From Capnocytophaga sputigena (lineage in GTDB: Bacteria; Bacteroidota; Bacteroidia; Flavobacteriales; Flavobacteriaceae): 64,000 nucleotides of DNA. The DNA lies in NCBI RefSeq assembly GCF_900446695.1, contig NZ_UAVP01000007.1, positions 62,001-126,000 of the forward strand. The letters are read 5' to 3'. Below, one piece after another: positions 56,818 to 64,000 of this stretch. The notes under the pieces are model-generated. The model made no database searches. It was not told the DNA's origin and was given only the letters and a program-made list of their open reading frames with translations. Made by a program: the position numbers and the translations under genes. Position 1 is the first letter of the stretch. Each line of letters starts with the position of its first letter.

Positions 56818-59800
56818 ATGATAAAAAGTTTTATAAACAGACCCGTATTATCAACGGTAATTTCTATTCTGATAGTTATTTTAGGGATTTTAGGGATTAT
56901 ATCCTTACCTATTTCCCAATACCCCGACATTGCTCCTGTAACGGTGCAGGTATCGGCTAACTATGCAGGTGCTAATGCCGAAACAGTGCTTAAAGCAGTG
57001 GTAATTCCGCTGGAAGAACAAATCAATGGGGTGGAAAATATGGATTATATCACCTCATCGGCTTCTAATAGTGGTTCCGCAAATATTACAGTCTATTTCA
57101 AACAAGGTACCAATGGCGATATTGCGGCGGTAAACGTACAAAATGCGGTGTCGCGTGCGAACTCTATTTTGCCATCGGAGGTAACCCAATCGGGCGTAAC
57201 GGTACGCAAACAGAGCTCTGGTAACCTGATGTTCCTTACCTTCTTTTCAGATAATAAAGAGTTAGACGATGTGTTCTTGCAAAACTATTTGAACATCAAT
57301 GTGATACCTGCAATCAAACGTATCAGTGGGGTAGGGGATGCGAGTGCTTTTGGAGGAAAAACTTATTCTATGCGCGTTTGGATCAATCCGCAAAAACTCC
57401 AAGCCTACGGTCTCAATCCTACTGAGGTAACAGCTGCAATTTCAGCTCAAAGTAAAGAAGCAGCTGCAGGTACTTTGGGGCAAAATAGCGGTAGCAGCTA
57501 TGAGTATGTGATTAAATACAAAGGGAAATACACTCAAGTGTCTGAATACGAGAATATAGTACTCAAAGCGTTAGATGGCGGACGTGTACTTCGCCTCAAA
57601 GATGTCGCTACTGTAGAACTCGACGCTCTGGGATATACTGGATTTTCTGAAAGCAATGGTCGTCCTGCGGTGGCTATGGGTATTTCGCAAACCCCAGGAT
57701 CTAATGCTCACGAGATTATCCAAAATATCGAAAAACTTTTAGAGGAGCTAAAACCTTCTTTCCCCGAAGGAATTACTTATACTATCAACTATAACGCCAA
57801 TACTTTCTTAGATGCTGCAATTTCTAAAGTGGTGTCTACCCTTTTAGAGGCTTTCTTGTTGGTGTTCTTGGTAGTGTATATCTTCTTGCAAGACTTCCGC
57901 TCTACGCTCATTCCTGCTATTGCGGTACCAGTATCTATCGTGGGTACTTTCTTCTTCTTGAACCTCTTTGGTTATTCTATCAATATGCTCACCCTCTTTG
58001 CCTTGGTATTGGCTATCGGTATAGTGGTGGATGATGCGATAGTCGTCGTCGAGGCGGTGCACGCCAAAATGGAGCAAACGCACGAAAAAGCAAAACCTGC
58101 TACCATTTCGGCTATGAACGAGATTACAGGAGCGATTATCTCTATCACTTTGGTAATGGCAGCGGTGTTTGTGCCAGTAACCTTTATGGGCGGTACTACG
58201 GGCGTGTTCTACAAACAGTTTGGGGTAACCCTTATTGTAGCTATCGTGATTTCAGCAATCAATGCGCTCACCCTCAGTCCGGTACTTTGCTCGCTCTTTC
58301 TCAAACCTCACGGTGATAAGCAGTACGAAGAAAAATCGTGGTTTGGTAAGTTCTTTCACAAGTTTAATGTAGCTTTCAATGCCGCAACTTATAAATACGG
58401 ACAAACTTTTACTTTCTTCCTTCGCCACAAATCGGTAACTTTAGTGCTTTTACTCTTGGCAGGAGGTGGTATTTATTTTGCCAATAAAAGTATGAAATCG
58501 GGCTTTGTGCCCAATGAAGATCAAGGGTTTGTGATGATGGATGTATCGATGATTCCTGGTGCCTCTATGGAACGTGTCGCCAATATTATGCGTGAGGTAA
58601 ACGAAAGTCTTTCCAATATCCCAGGGGTGGAAAATGTTACCTTTGTAACGGGACGTGGTATGATTTCGGGCGAAGGTAGCAACAATGGTATGGGCTTCTT
58701 CAAACTGAAACCTTTTGAACAGCGCTCTAAACTCCCTGGTCAAGATATCCAGTCTATTATCAACAATGCCTTTCGTGCAGTAGCTAATGTTAAAGATGCT
58801 AATGTGATTTTCTTCCAACCGTCTTCAGTACCTGGTTTTGGTATAGGGGGTGGGGTATCGTTTGTACTCTTGGATAAATCCGGAAGTGATATCAGTGAGG
58901 TGAACAAAAATGCACAACAATTTTTAGGTGCTTTGATGCAACGCCCCGAAATACAGTTCGCGCAAACTTCGTTCAATGTGAATTATCCACAATACCAAAT
59001 GGATATCAATGTAGAGCGCGCTATGCAATCAGGTATTACAGTGAGCACGATTCTCTCTACCTTGCAGAACTATATAGGAGGTTTCTACGCTACCGACTTT
59101 ACCCTCTACGGAAAGCAATACCGCGTAATGGTACAATCGTTGCCCGAAGCGCGTAAAGACCTCAATAGTCTCAACAACTTGTTCGTAAAAACAGCTAGTG
59201 GCACAATGGCGCCTATTACCGAGTTCGTAACGCTCACACGTACCTTTGGACCTCAATCGCTCAGCCGTTATAATCTATTTACTTCGGTATCTATTTCGGC
59301 TCAGAACAAACCTAATTATAGTTCGGGGGATGCCCTAAAAGCAGTACAAGAGGTAGCAGCCCAAACCCTCAATGCTAATTATAGTATAGATTATACAGGT
59401 TTAACACGTGAAGAACAAACCGCAGGCACACAAACCATACTCATCTTCTTGCTCAGCTTGGTGTTTACTTATTTTATCCTTTCAGCACAATATGAGAGCT
59501 ATCTATTGCCATTATCAGTGCTCTTCTCATTGCCTTTTGGTATCTTTGGGGCTTATTTAGGACAATGGCTTTTCGGCTTGGAAAACAACATCTATTTCCA
59601 AATCTCTCTTATTATGCTAATGGGACTCTTGGCGAAGAACGCAATTCTGATTGTAGAATTTGCTGTACAGCGCCGCCGTATGGGTGAAAGCCTATCTAAA
59701 GCAGCTATCAATGCTGCTATGGCGCGTTTGCGTCCTATCTTGATGACCTCTTTCGCTTTCATTGTAGGTTTGATGCCATTGGTATTTGCCTCAGGAGTAG

Positions 59801-59979
59801 GTGCTGAAGGTAACCGCTCAGTAGCTACAGGGGCTGCGGTAGGACAGCTGATAGGTACTTTCTTTGGATTGATAGTCATACCCGTTCTCTTTGTTATTTT
59901 CCAAGATTTGCAAGAGCGCATAAGCGGTTATCGCCACAAATCCGATGAGATATTTGTAACCCCAACAGATGAATATTAA
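56818..59979 (+). CDS. RND multidrug efflux pump, HAE1 family (AcrB/MexB type)
   Basis: 1053 residues with the twelve-helix RND topology (TM1 at about 9-29, then two large periplasmic loops). The proton-relay residues are present: Asp405-Asp406 in GIVVDDAIVVVE and Lys940 in GLLAKNAILIVEFA, close to the AcrB numbering (407, 408, 940). It also has SASNSGSANITVYF and GGFYATDFTLYG porter regions. It should export drugs, detergents or lipids using proton motive force. The gene follows 53 nt after the channel gene. HAE1 rather than heavy-metal type, judging from the motifs. Confidence 0.96.
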   Translation: MIKSFINRPVLSTVISILIVILGILGIISLPISQYPDIAPVTVQVSANYAGANAETVLKAVVIPLEEQINGVENMDYITSSASNSGSANITVYFKQGTNGDIAAVNVQNAVSRANSILPSEVTQSGVTVRKQSSGNLMFLTFFSDNKELDDVFLQNYLNINVIPAIKRISGVGDASAFGGKTYSMRVWINPQKLQAYGLNPTEVTAAISAQSKEAAAGTLGQNSGSSYEYVIKYKGKYTQVSEYENIVLKALDGGRVLRLKDVATVELDALGYTGFSESNGRPAVAMGISQTPGSNAHEIIQNIEKLLEELKPSFPEGITYTINYNANTFLDAAISKVVSTLLEAFLLVFLVVYIFLQDFRSTLIPAIAVPVSIVGTFFFLNLFGYSINMLTLFALVLAIGIVVDDAIVVVEAVHAKMEQTHEKAKPATISAMNEITGAIISITLVMAAVFVPVTFMGGTTGVFYKQFGVTLIVAIVISAINALTLSPVLCSLFLKPHGDKQYEEKSWFGKFFHKFNVAFNAATYKYGQTFTFFLRHKSVTLVLLLLAGGGIYFANKSMKSGFVPNEDQGFVMMDVSMIPGASMERVANIMREVNESLSNIPGVENVTFVTGRGMISGEGSNNGMGFFKLKPFEQRSKLPGQDIQSIINNAFRAVANVKDANVIFFQPSSVPGFGIGGGVSFVLLDKSGSDISEVNKNAQQFLGALMQRPEIQFAQTSFNVNYPQYQMDINVERAMQSGITVSTILSTLQNYIGGFYATDFTLYGKQYRVMVQSLPEARKDLNSLNNLFVKTASGTMAPITEFVTLTRTFGPQSLSRYNLFTSVSISAQNKPNYSSGDALKAVQEVAAQTLNANYSIDYTGLTREEQTAGTQTILIFLLSLVFTYFILSAQYESYLLPLSVLFSLPFGIFGAYLGQWLFGLENNIYFQISLIMLMGLLAKNAILIVEFAVQRRRMGESLSKAAINAAMARLRPILMTSFAFIVGLMPLVFASGVGAEGNRSVATGAAVGQLIGTFFGLIVIPVLFVIFQDLQERISGYRHKSDEIFVTPTDEY

Positions 59980-60107
59980 TTTAAAAAACATTTTATTTTT
60001 TAACAGAACTATAAGATTTTTCCAAATAAATTGTAAAAGAAAAGTTAAAAATGAAAAGGCAATGCATTTTTGTTGTTCAAAAATGAGGTAGTTACAAAAA
60101 ATAGCTA

Positions 60108-60115
60108 TACATTTG
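60108..60115 (+). promoter_or_regulatory. -7 box of the ompA-like gene
   Basis: TACATTTG, 44 nt before the ATG at 60160. No TTG at the standard distance. It lies inside the longer possible reading frame from 60070, supporting the shorter start. Confidence 0.55.
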
Positions 60116-60159
60116 CCGCCATATTAATCGTGAATAAGTTTTTTTTTAATTTTATTTTT

Positions 60160-61329
60160 ATGAAAAGAACTCTTTTAAGTGTTGCAGCTATCGTTGCAAC
60201 TTTCGTAAGTGCTAACGCACAAGAAATGCTAAGTAAGAGCAAATTTTTTGACAACTGGCAAGTAGGTGTTAAAGGTGGTGGATTCTCTTGGACTACCCGT
60301 GAAGCCTTCATCAAAAACACCCGTGCCACTTTTGGAGCCGAGATAGGCAAACAAATCTCTCCAGCGTTCCGTTTAGGCGTTGAAGGTATGGCGTATGTAC
60401 GTCCAGTAGATTTTGATAATGCTACAGAGTATGGTAACTTTGTAGATATGTCAAATGTAAGTTTGGTAGGTACTGTAAACTTGAGCAACCTTATCGCTGG
60501 TTACAAAGGAACTCCTCGTTTCTTTGAAGTTGAAGGTTTTGCTGGTTTAGGCTGGTGTCACTTATACCCACAAGGTGCTGATAACAGAAAAGCTCCTAAA
60601 GTATTGAATGGTATGACAAGCCAATTTGGTTCTAACTTGTTGTTCAACTTAGGTCAAAGCAAAGCTTGGGGTATCAAAATCAGCCCAGCACTTATCTACT
60701 TTGTTGATGGTGTAGAAAACCGTGCTGAATCTAACTCTCAAAATGAGTTGAACCTTAAAAACTCTTGGACTCAAGTAACTGCTGGTGTAGTTTACCGTTT
60801 CAAAGGTAGCAATGGTGCTCACCACTTCACTACAGCTGCTCAAGCTCCTGATAACAGCGCTGAGTTAGCAAGACTTCGCGATGAGTTGAACGGCAAAAAC
60901 AAACAATTAGCTGATAACCAAAAACAAATCAAAAACTTGCAAGATGAGTTAGAAGCTGCTCGTAACAAAAAACCTGAAGTAGTTGAGAAAGTTGTTACTA
61001 AAAACAAGAAAACTTTAGAGTCTGTAGTTACTTTCCGTGTAGCTAAAAGTACTATTGATGCATCTCAATTGCCTAACGTAGAGCGTATCGCTTCTTACCT
61101 TAACAAATATAGAAATGCTAAAGTAAGTATAAAAGGTTATGCTTCTCCTGAAGGTGACTTAGAGAAAAACAAAAAATTGGCTACTGCTCGCGCTGAAGCT
61201 GTTAAAACTCTCTTAGTTAAACGTTACAAAATCTCAGCTGATAGAATCGAAGCTGAAGGTAATGGTATCGGTGATATGTTCAGCGAACCAGATTGGAACC
61301 GCGTAAGTATCGCTAATATTGTTGAGTAA
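60160..61329 (+). CDS. OmpA-family outer-membrane protein
   Basis: 389 residues from the ATG at 60160 (signal peptide MKRTLLSVAAIVATFVSANAQ). A predicted eight-stranded beta-barrel (about residues 28-235, with alternating hydrophobic strands such as FEVEGFAGLGWCHLYP) is followed by a helical linker (LARLRDELNGKNKQLADNQKQIKNLQDELEAA) and an OmpA C-terminal peptidoglycan-binding domain (about 290-389), with VSIKGYASPEGDLEKNKKLATARAEAVKTLL. It should tether the outer membrane to the wall. AT-rich, strongly expressed style of codon use. A strong terminator follows. Confidence 0.93.
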   Translation: MKRTLLSVAAIVATFVSANAQEMLSKSKFFDNWQVGVKGGGFSWTTREAFIKNTRATFGAEIGKQISPAFRLGVEGMAYVRPVDFDNATEYGNFVDMSNVSLVGTVNLSNLIAGYKGTPRFFEVEGFAGLGWCHLYPQGADNRKAPKVLNGMTSQFGSNLLFNLGQSKAWGIKISPALIYFVDGVENRAESNSQNELNLKNSWTQVTAGVVYRFKGSNGAHHFTTAAQAPDNSAELARLRDELNGKNKQLADNQKQIKNLQDELEAARNKKPEVVEKVVTKNKKTLESVVTFRVAKSTIDASQLPNVERIASYLNKYRNAKVSIKGYASPEGDLEKNKKLATARAEAVKTLLVKRYKISADRIEAEGNGIGDMFSEPDWNRVSIANIVE

Positions 61330-61371
61330 TTATTTAGATAATTTGAAACTTAAAAATAAGAATTACTAAAG

Positions 61372-61401
61372 AAAAGCGGGGCTTTTAAGCCCCGCTTTTT
61401 T
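61372..61401. terminator. bidirectional intrinsic terminator
   Basis: GCGGGGC (61376-61382) pairs with GCCCCGC (61389-61395) around TTTTAA. A-run and T-run flank the stem, ending both the OmpA gene and the convergent VIT/VWA gene. Confidence 0.92.
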
Positions 61402-61406
61402 GTTAT

Positions 61407-64000
61407 CTATTTTACTTGAAAAGCACCTACTTCAATTACATCTTTTTCTTCGTTGAGACGTATCGTTGTTTCTTCTTGTTTTTGTTGCGGTGTGCCAAAG
61501 TGTGTATAGAAAGTAATTCGCAAACTCACGGGCATCAATTGCTTTTGGGAATTGCTACCATAGTAATTCACCTGCACTTTGTATTGACCTTTCATAGATT
61601 TTTTAATCATAAACTCTTCAGGTCCATAACCTTCAGTTACGTCGTCTGATATTTTTCCACCGAGATAAGTGAGTGTGTTTTGATAATAACATTTCTCGCC
61701 TTTAGGGTCGGTTACCCATAAGTCCATATCGCAATCATTGGTATCCCAAGAGAGTACTACACGCACATCTACAGGCTCTTTTTTGAGCAAACGCTTGTCG
61801 ATATAGCTTGTTTTTACGTTTTTATTGCGCGCTATGATACTGTTGAGGTCATTCAGAGTAATGAGCTTTACATCTTCAAATCGGTCGTCATTCCAATCTT
61901 CAGTAATTACTTTGTAAAGGTTCTTCACCGCTTCATTGTACTGAGTGTCATCGGCTAAAGCTAAGCCTAAATCGCGGAAAGATTGAGGTTCTTCTGGTCG
62001 TATGACTGCTATTTTTTGGAATACTTGTACTGCTTCTTTTTTGGCATTATAACGACTGAGTTTATAACCTAATACTCTAAGTAGTTGCGGGTCGTCCAAA
62101 CCGAGTTCCGCTAAATTAGATACTACCAAAATAGCTTGCTCGCGATTGCCTTTCTTGAAGAAATAATCGGCTACATCGGCATAGAAAGCAGGTGTTGTGC
62201 CGTATTCTTTTTTCAGTTTGTAATAGGTTTCTACGGCTTTAGCTTCTTCAGTATATTCCATTACTTTTAGATAAGGAGTATCGGGGTTATAAGCATTGAG
62301 TTCTATATTTGCTATTGGAGTATTTTCAACCCTCACATCATTTGTAGCTACAACAGAAACAGAACCTGTTAGACTTCTTTTCATTACTGGAGCGTAACCC
62401 CTTACTACTACCTCATTGAGTTCTGCGCTATCAGTATCTTCTGAAACAGAGCTTATCCCTCTCATACTGATTCCTCGCGCTTGAGCTTGAACTTCAGCTT
62501 GAGGCACAGATGCTTCCATTTTAGCTATTTCAGCAGAAGCTATAACCTCATCTTTTATTTCAGCACGATTGTCGGTTGTTTCATCTACTACCACATTTAG
62601 CTGCTTTTTGTTTTTAGTTTTTTTATCTTTTAGAGGATATACAGTTTTCCACCATTCTGTTTGCTCATTTGATTGCTCAATAAGGTCTTCTAAAATTTCC
62701 TTTTTCCTCTCTTTTTTCTCTTCTGCTTGAGAGTCTAGTATCGCATAGTACTCTTTAGCCAATTCTTCAGGAGGTGTAATGCGGTAGCGCACATAATCTT
62801 CTACGGTTTCTAAAACGATAAGTGAATTACCTTCGGTTACAATGCCATACTCACGCCCTACGGCATCTATTTGTTTTTGTTCAGCGCCTTCGCGTTCTAA
62901 TTGAGCAATTTGTTTTTCTGCCCATATACGGCGCAAAAGGTCGAACTCACTTTCCGAAGCATCAGGGTTGGCTGCCAAATGTATTTCTTTTTGTAGTATT
63001 ACATTTTTAGGGTAGCCAAAACTGAGTACTAAAGTAGCTTCTTTAGTTTGTAATTCTCCTGCAAGAGTGAAATTACCTTTGCTAATAGCTGTGCCTTTCT
63101 GTGGGAAAATTTTGGCTACTTTGCCATTTTTCACTTCTATATCCAGTAGTTGGAAAGGTACAGTTTGTGCTGCTTTTAGTGCTTGCTCGGTAGAGAGAGT
63201 GGTCAAATCTATAAAGCTACCCCCCGTAGCATTGGCGAGGTATTGCATTTTTGGGGTATTGGCAACTGCCGACGCATTGACTACCGTTATAGGGGTTTTA
63301 GCTTGTTTTACCACTTCTTTTACTGAAAATTCTTTACTGCCAAAATTGAAAATGCCATCGCTAAAGAGGAGCAATTCATCGGCTTTGAGACTGAAATTGA
63401 TAGCATTGCCATCGGTAGCACCATCATATTGCAAACTTTCTAAATGCGATTTCAGCACTTGCCAATTGCCGTTTTTCACTTCAAAAGTAAGGGGTTTGTC
63501 AGAGCGAATATTGAAACTGCTAAGAATGACTTTCACATCTTTTACTTCCTTGAAATAGCTTTCTAAGAAAGCAAATTCTTTTGCTCTATCGCGATTGGCT
63601 GCCGAGTGTGATGCATCCCATAAAAGCCCTATTTCCTTAGGGGTAGGTCTGTTTTTGGGTTGGGCAGTAGCCAAAGTGATATTGCCGTAGCAATAGGTTT
63701 TGTTGCCTTTAGTGGCGCTAATAGTTTGTGGTTTCTCAATTTTTGGGAAAGTGAGTGCTATATTTTGGTTGAGCGCAAAATTCTGTTGGCTCACCTCGCT
63801 GATATAGCTGTTGCGCGCTTGCTTGAAGTCTAATTGCAAGCTGTTTTGAATATCAGCTTTTACAAAGCGCGATACTACTTCGGTGCGTACTTTGAAGTTT
63901 TTAAGGGTTACATTAGCTGTGATGGGCAAGAAGTAATAATCCTGTCCGTCGCGCTCGTGTAGCTCTTGTTCAAAGGCGATGAGCACACGCCGAGTGCCTT
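61407..64000 (-). CDS. VIT/VWA-DUF2135 protein with SusC-like motif and TPRs (5' part cut by window)
   Basis: Open from the window edge leftward to the stop at 61407, at least 864 codons; the N terminus lies outside, and the codons before 63986 read TRRVLIAFEQEL without a break. In order: a VIT-like segment, a VWA-like domain with GLLWDASHSA and LLLFSDGIFNFG, a helical charged region, the SusC-type word LNEVVVRGYAPVMKRSLTGSVSVV around 62337-62412, TPR-like helices, and a C-terminal DUF2135 domain (VVLSWDTNDCDMDLWVTDPKGE). Membership of the DUF2135/YfaP group points to an envelope protein. The function is unknown. Confidence 0.88.
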   Translation of the reverse strand, partial: GTRRVLIAFEQELHERDGQDYYFLPITANVTLKNFKVRTEVVSRFVKADIQNSLQLDFKQARNSYISEVSQQNFALNQNIALTFPKIEKPQTISATKGNKTYCYGNITLATAQPKNRPTPKEIGLLWDASHSAANRDRAKEFAFLESYFKEVKDVKVILSSFNIRSDKPLTFEVKNGNWQVLKSHLESLQYDGATDGNAINFSLKADELLLFSDGIFNFGSKEFSVKEVVKQAKTPITVVNASAVANTPKMQYLANATGGSFIDLTTLSTEQALKAAQTVPFQLLDIEVKNGKVAKIFPQKGTAISKGNFTLAGELQTKEATLVLSFGYPKNVILQKEIHLAANPDASESEFDLLRRIWAEKQIAQLEREGAEQKQIDAVGREYGIVTEGNSLIVLETVEDYVRYRITPPEELAKEYYAILDSQAEEKKERKKEILEDLIEQSNEQTEWWKTVYPLKDKKTKNKKQLNVVVDETTDNRAEIKDEVIASAEIAKMEASVPQAEVQAQARGISMRGISSVSEDTDSAELNEVVVRGYAPVMKRSLTGSVSVVATNDVRVENTPIANIELNAYNPDTPYLKVMEYTEEAKAVETYYKLKKEYGTTPAFYADVADYFFKKGNREQAILVVSNLAELGLDDPQLLRVLGYKLSRYNAKKEAVQVFQKIAVIRPEEPQSFRDLGLALADDTQYNEAVKNLYKVITEDWNDDRFEDVKLITLNDLNSIIARNKNVKTSYIDKRLLKKEPVDVRVVLSWDTNDCDMDLWVTDPKGEKCYYQNTLTYLGGKISDDVTEGYGPEEFMIKKSMKGQYKVQVNYYGSNSQKQLMPVSLRITFYTHFGTPQQKQEETTIRLNEEKDVIEVGAFQVK

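Overview
The window looks like chromosome from a low-GC member of the Bacteroidota, family Flavobacteriaceae, and a Capnocytophaga-like genome is my best guess. The evidence is the gliding lipoprotein gene gldH, a short primary sigma factor without region 1.1, many DUF families largely confined to Bacteroidota (DUF2931, DUF4836, DUF3108, PepSY-like), lipoproteins with short lipoboxes, and more than fifteen promoters of the Bacteroidota type (TTG, 19-21 nt, TAnnTTTG). Genus is inferred, not shown. I see no tRNA, rRNA, CRISPR array or intact insertion sequence.

Layout. 1-3.7 kb (minus): end of a capsule/exopolysaccharide export operon (chain-length regulator cut by the window edge, six-repeat SLBB export protein). 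3.8-6 kb: pncB, a small membrane protein, an Smr-domain protein. 5.9-10.2 kb: accessory island with two tandem DUF2931 lipoproteins and a Tle1/DUF2235-type phospholipase effector candidate, abutting a LolD-like ATPase. 10.9-11.7 kb: two PepSY-like proteins. 11.9-21.9 kb: glycosyltransferase, rpoD, recJ, tpx, ftsK, a GIN-domain protein, a class III aminotransferase and a cyclophilin-FKBP fusion. 22-36.3 kb (minus): nhaD, a NagZ/beta-lactamase-fold fusion, a broken small gene, a sigma-54 response regulator, a split MacAB-like export operon, and a GH92 mannosidase. 36.5-52.7 kb: DUF3108, Sel1-repeat protein, LpxL-like acyltransferase, ABC-F protein, an SGNH/MBOAT O-acylation pair, RicT-gldH, PBP1A, MltD-like transglycosylase and a UbiA prenyltransferase. 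52.9-60 kb: an RND efflux operon carrying an unusual extra gene. 60-64 kb: OmpA-family porin and a partial VIT/VWA/DUF2135 protein.

How they fit together. Much of the window serves the envelope: wall synthesis and turnover (PBP1A, MltD, NagZ fusion), lipid A acylation, polysaccharide export and O-acylation, gliding, and two export machines. The most system-like novelty is the 5.9-10.2 kb module: a predicted antibacterial phospholipase preceded by two lipoproteins whose first 240 residues are nearly identical but whose C-terminal thirds have diverged, as expected of duplicated and diversifying immunity proteins. Other points are short-period repeat leaders in front of many start codons, a conserved extension of the -7 promoter box shared by three operons, a candidate miniature transposable element, and a frameshifted gene coupled to the NagZ fusion.
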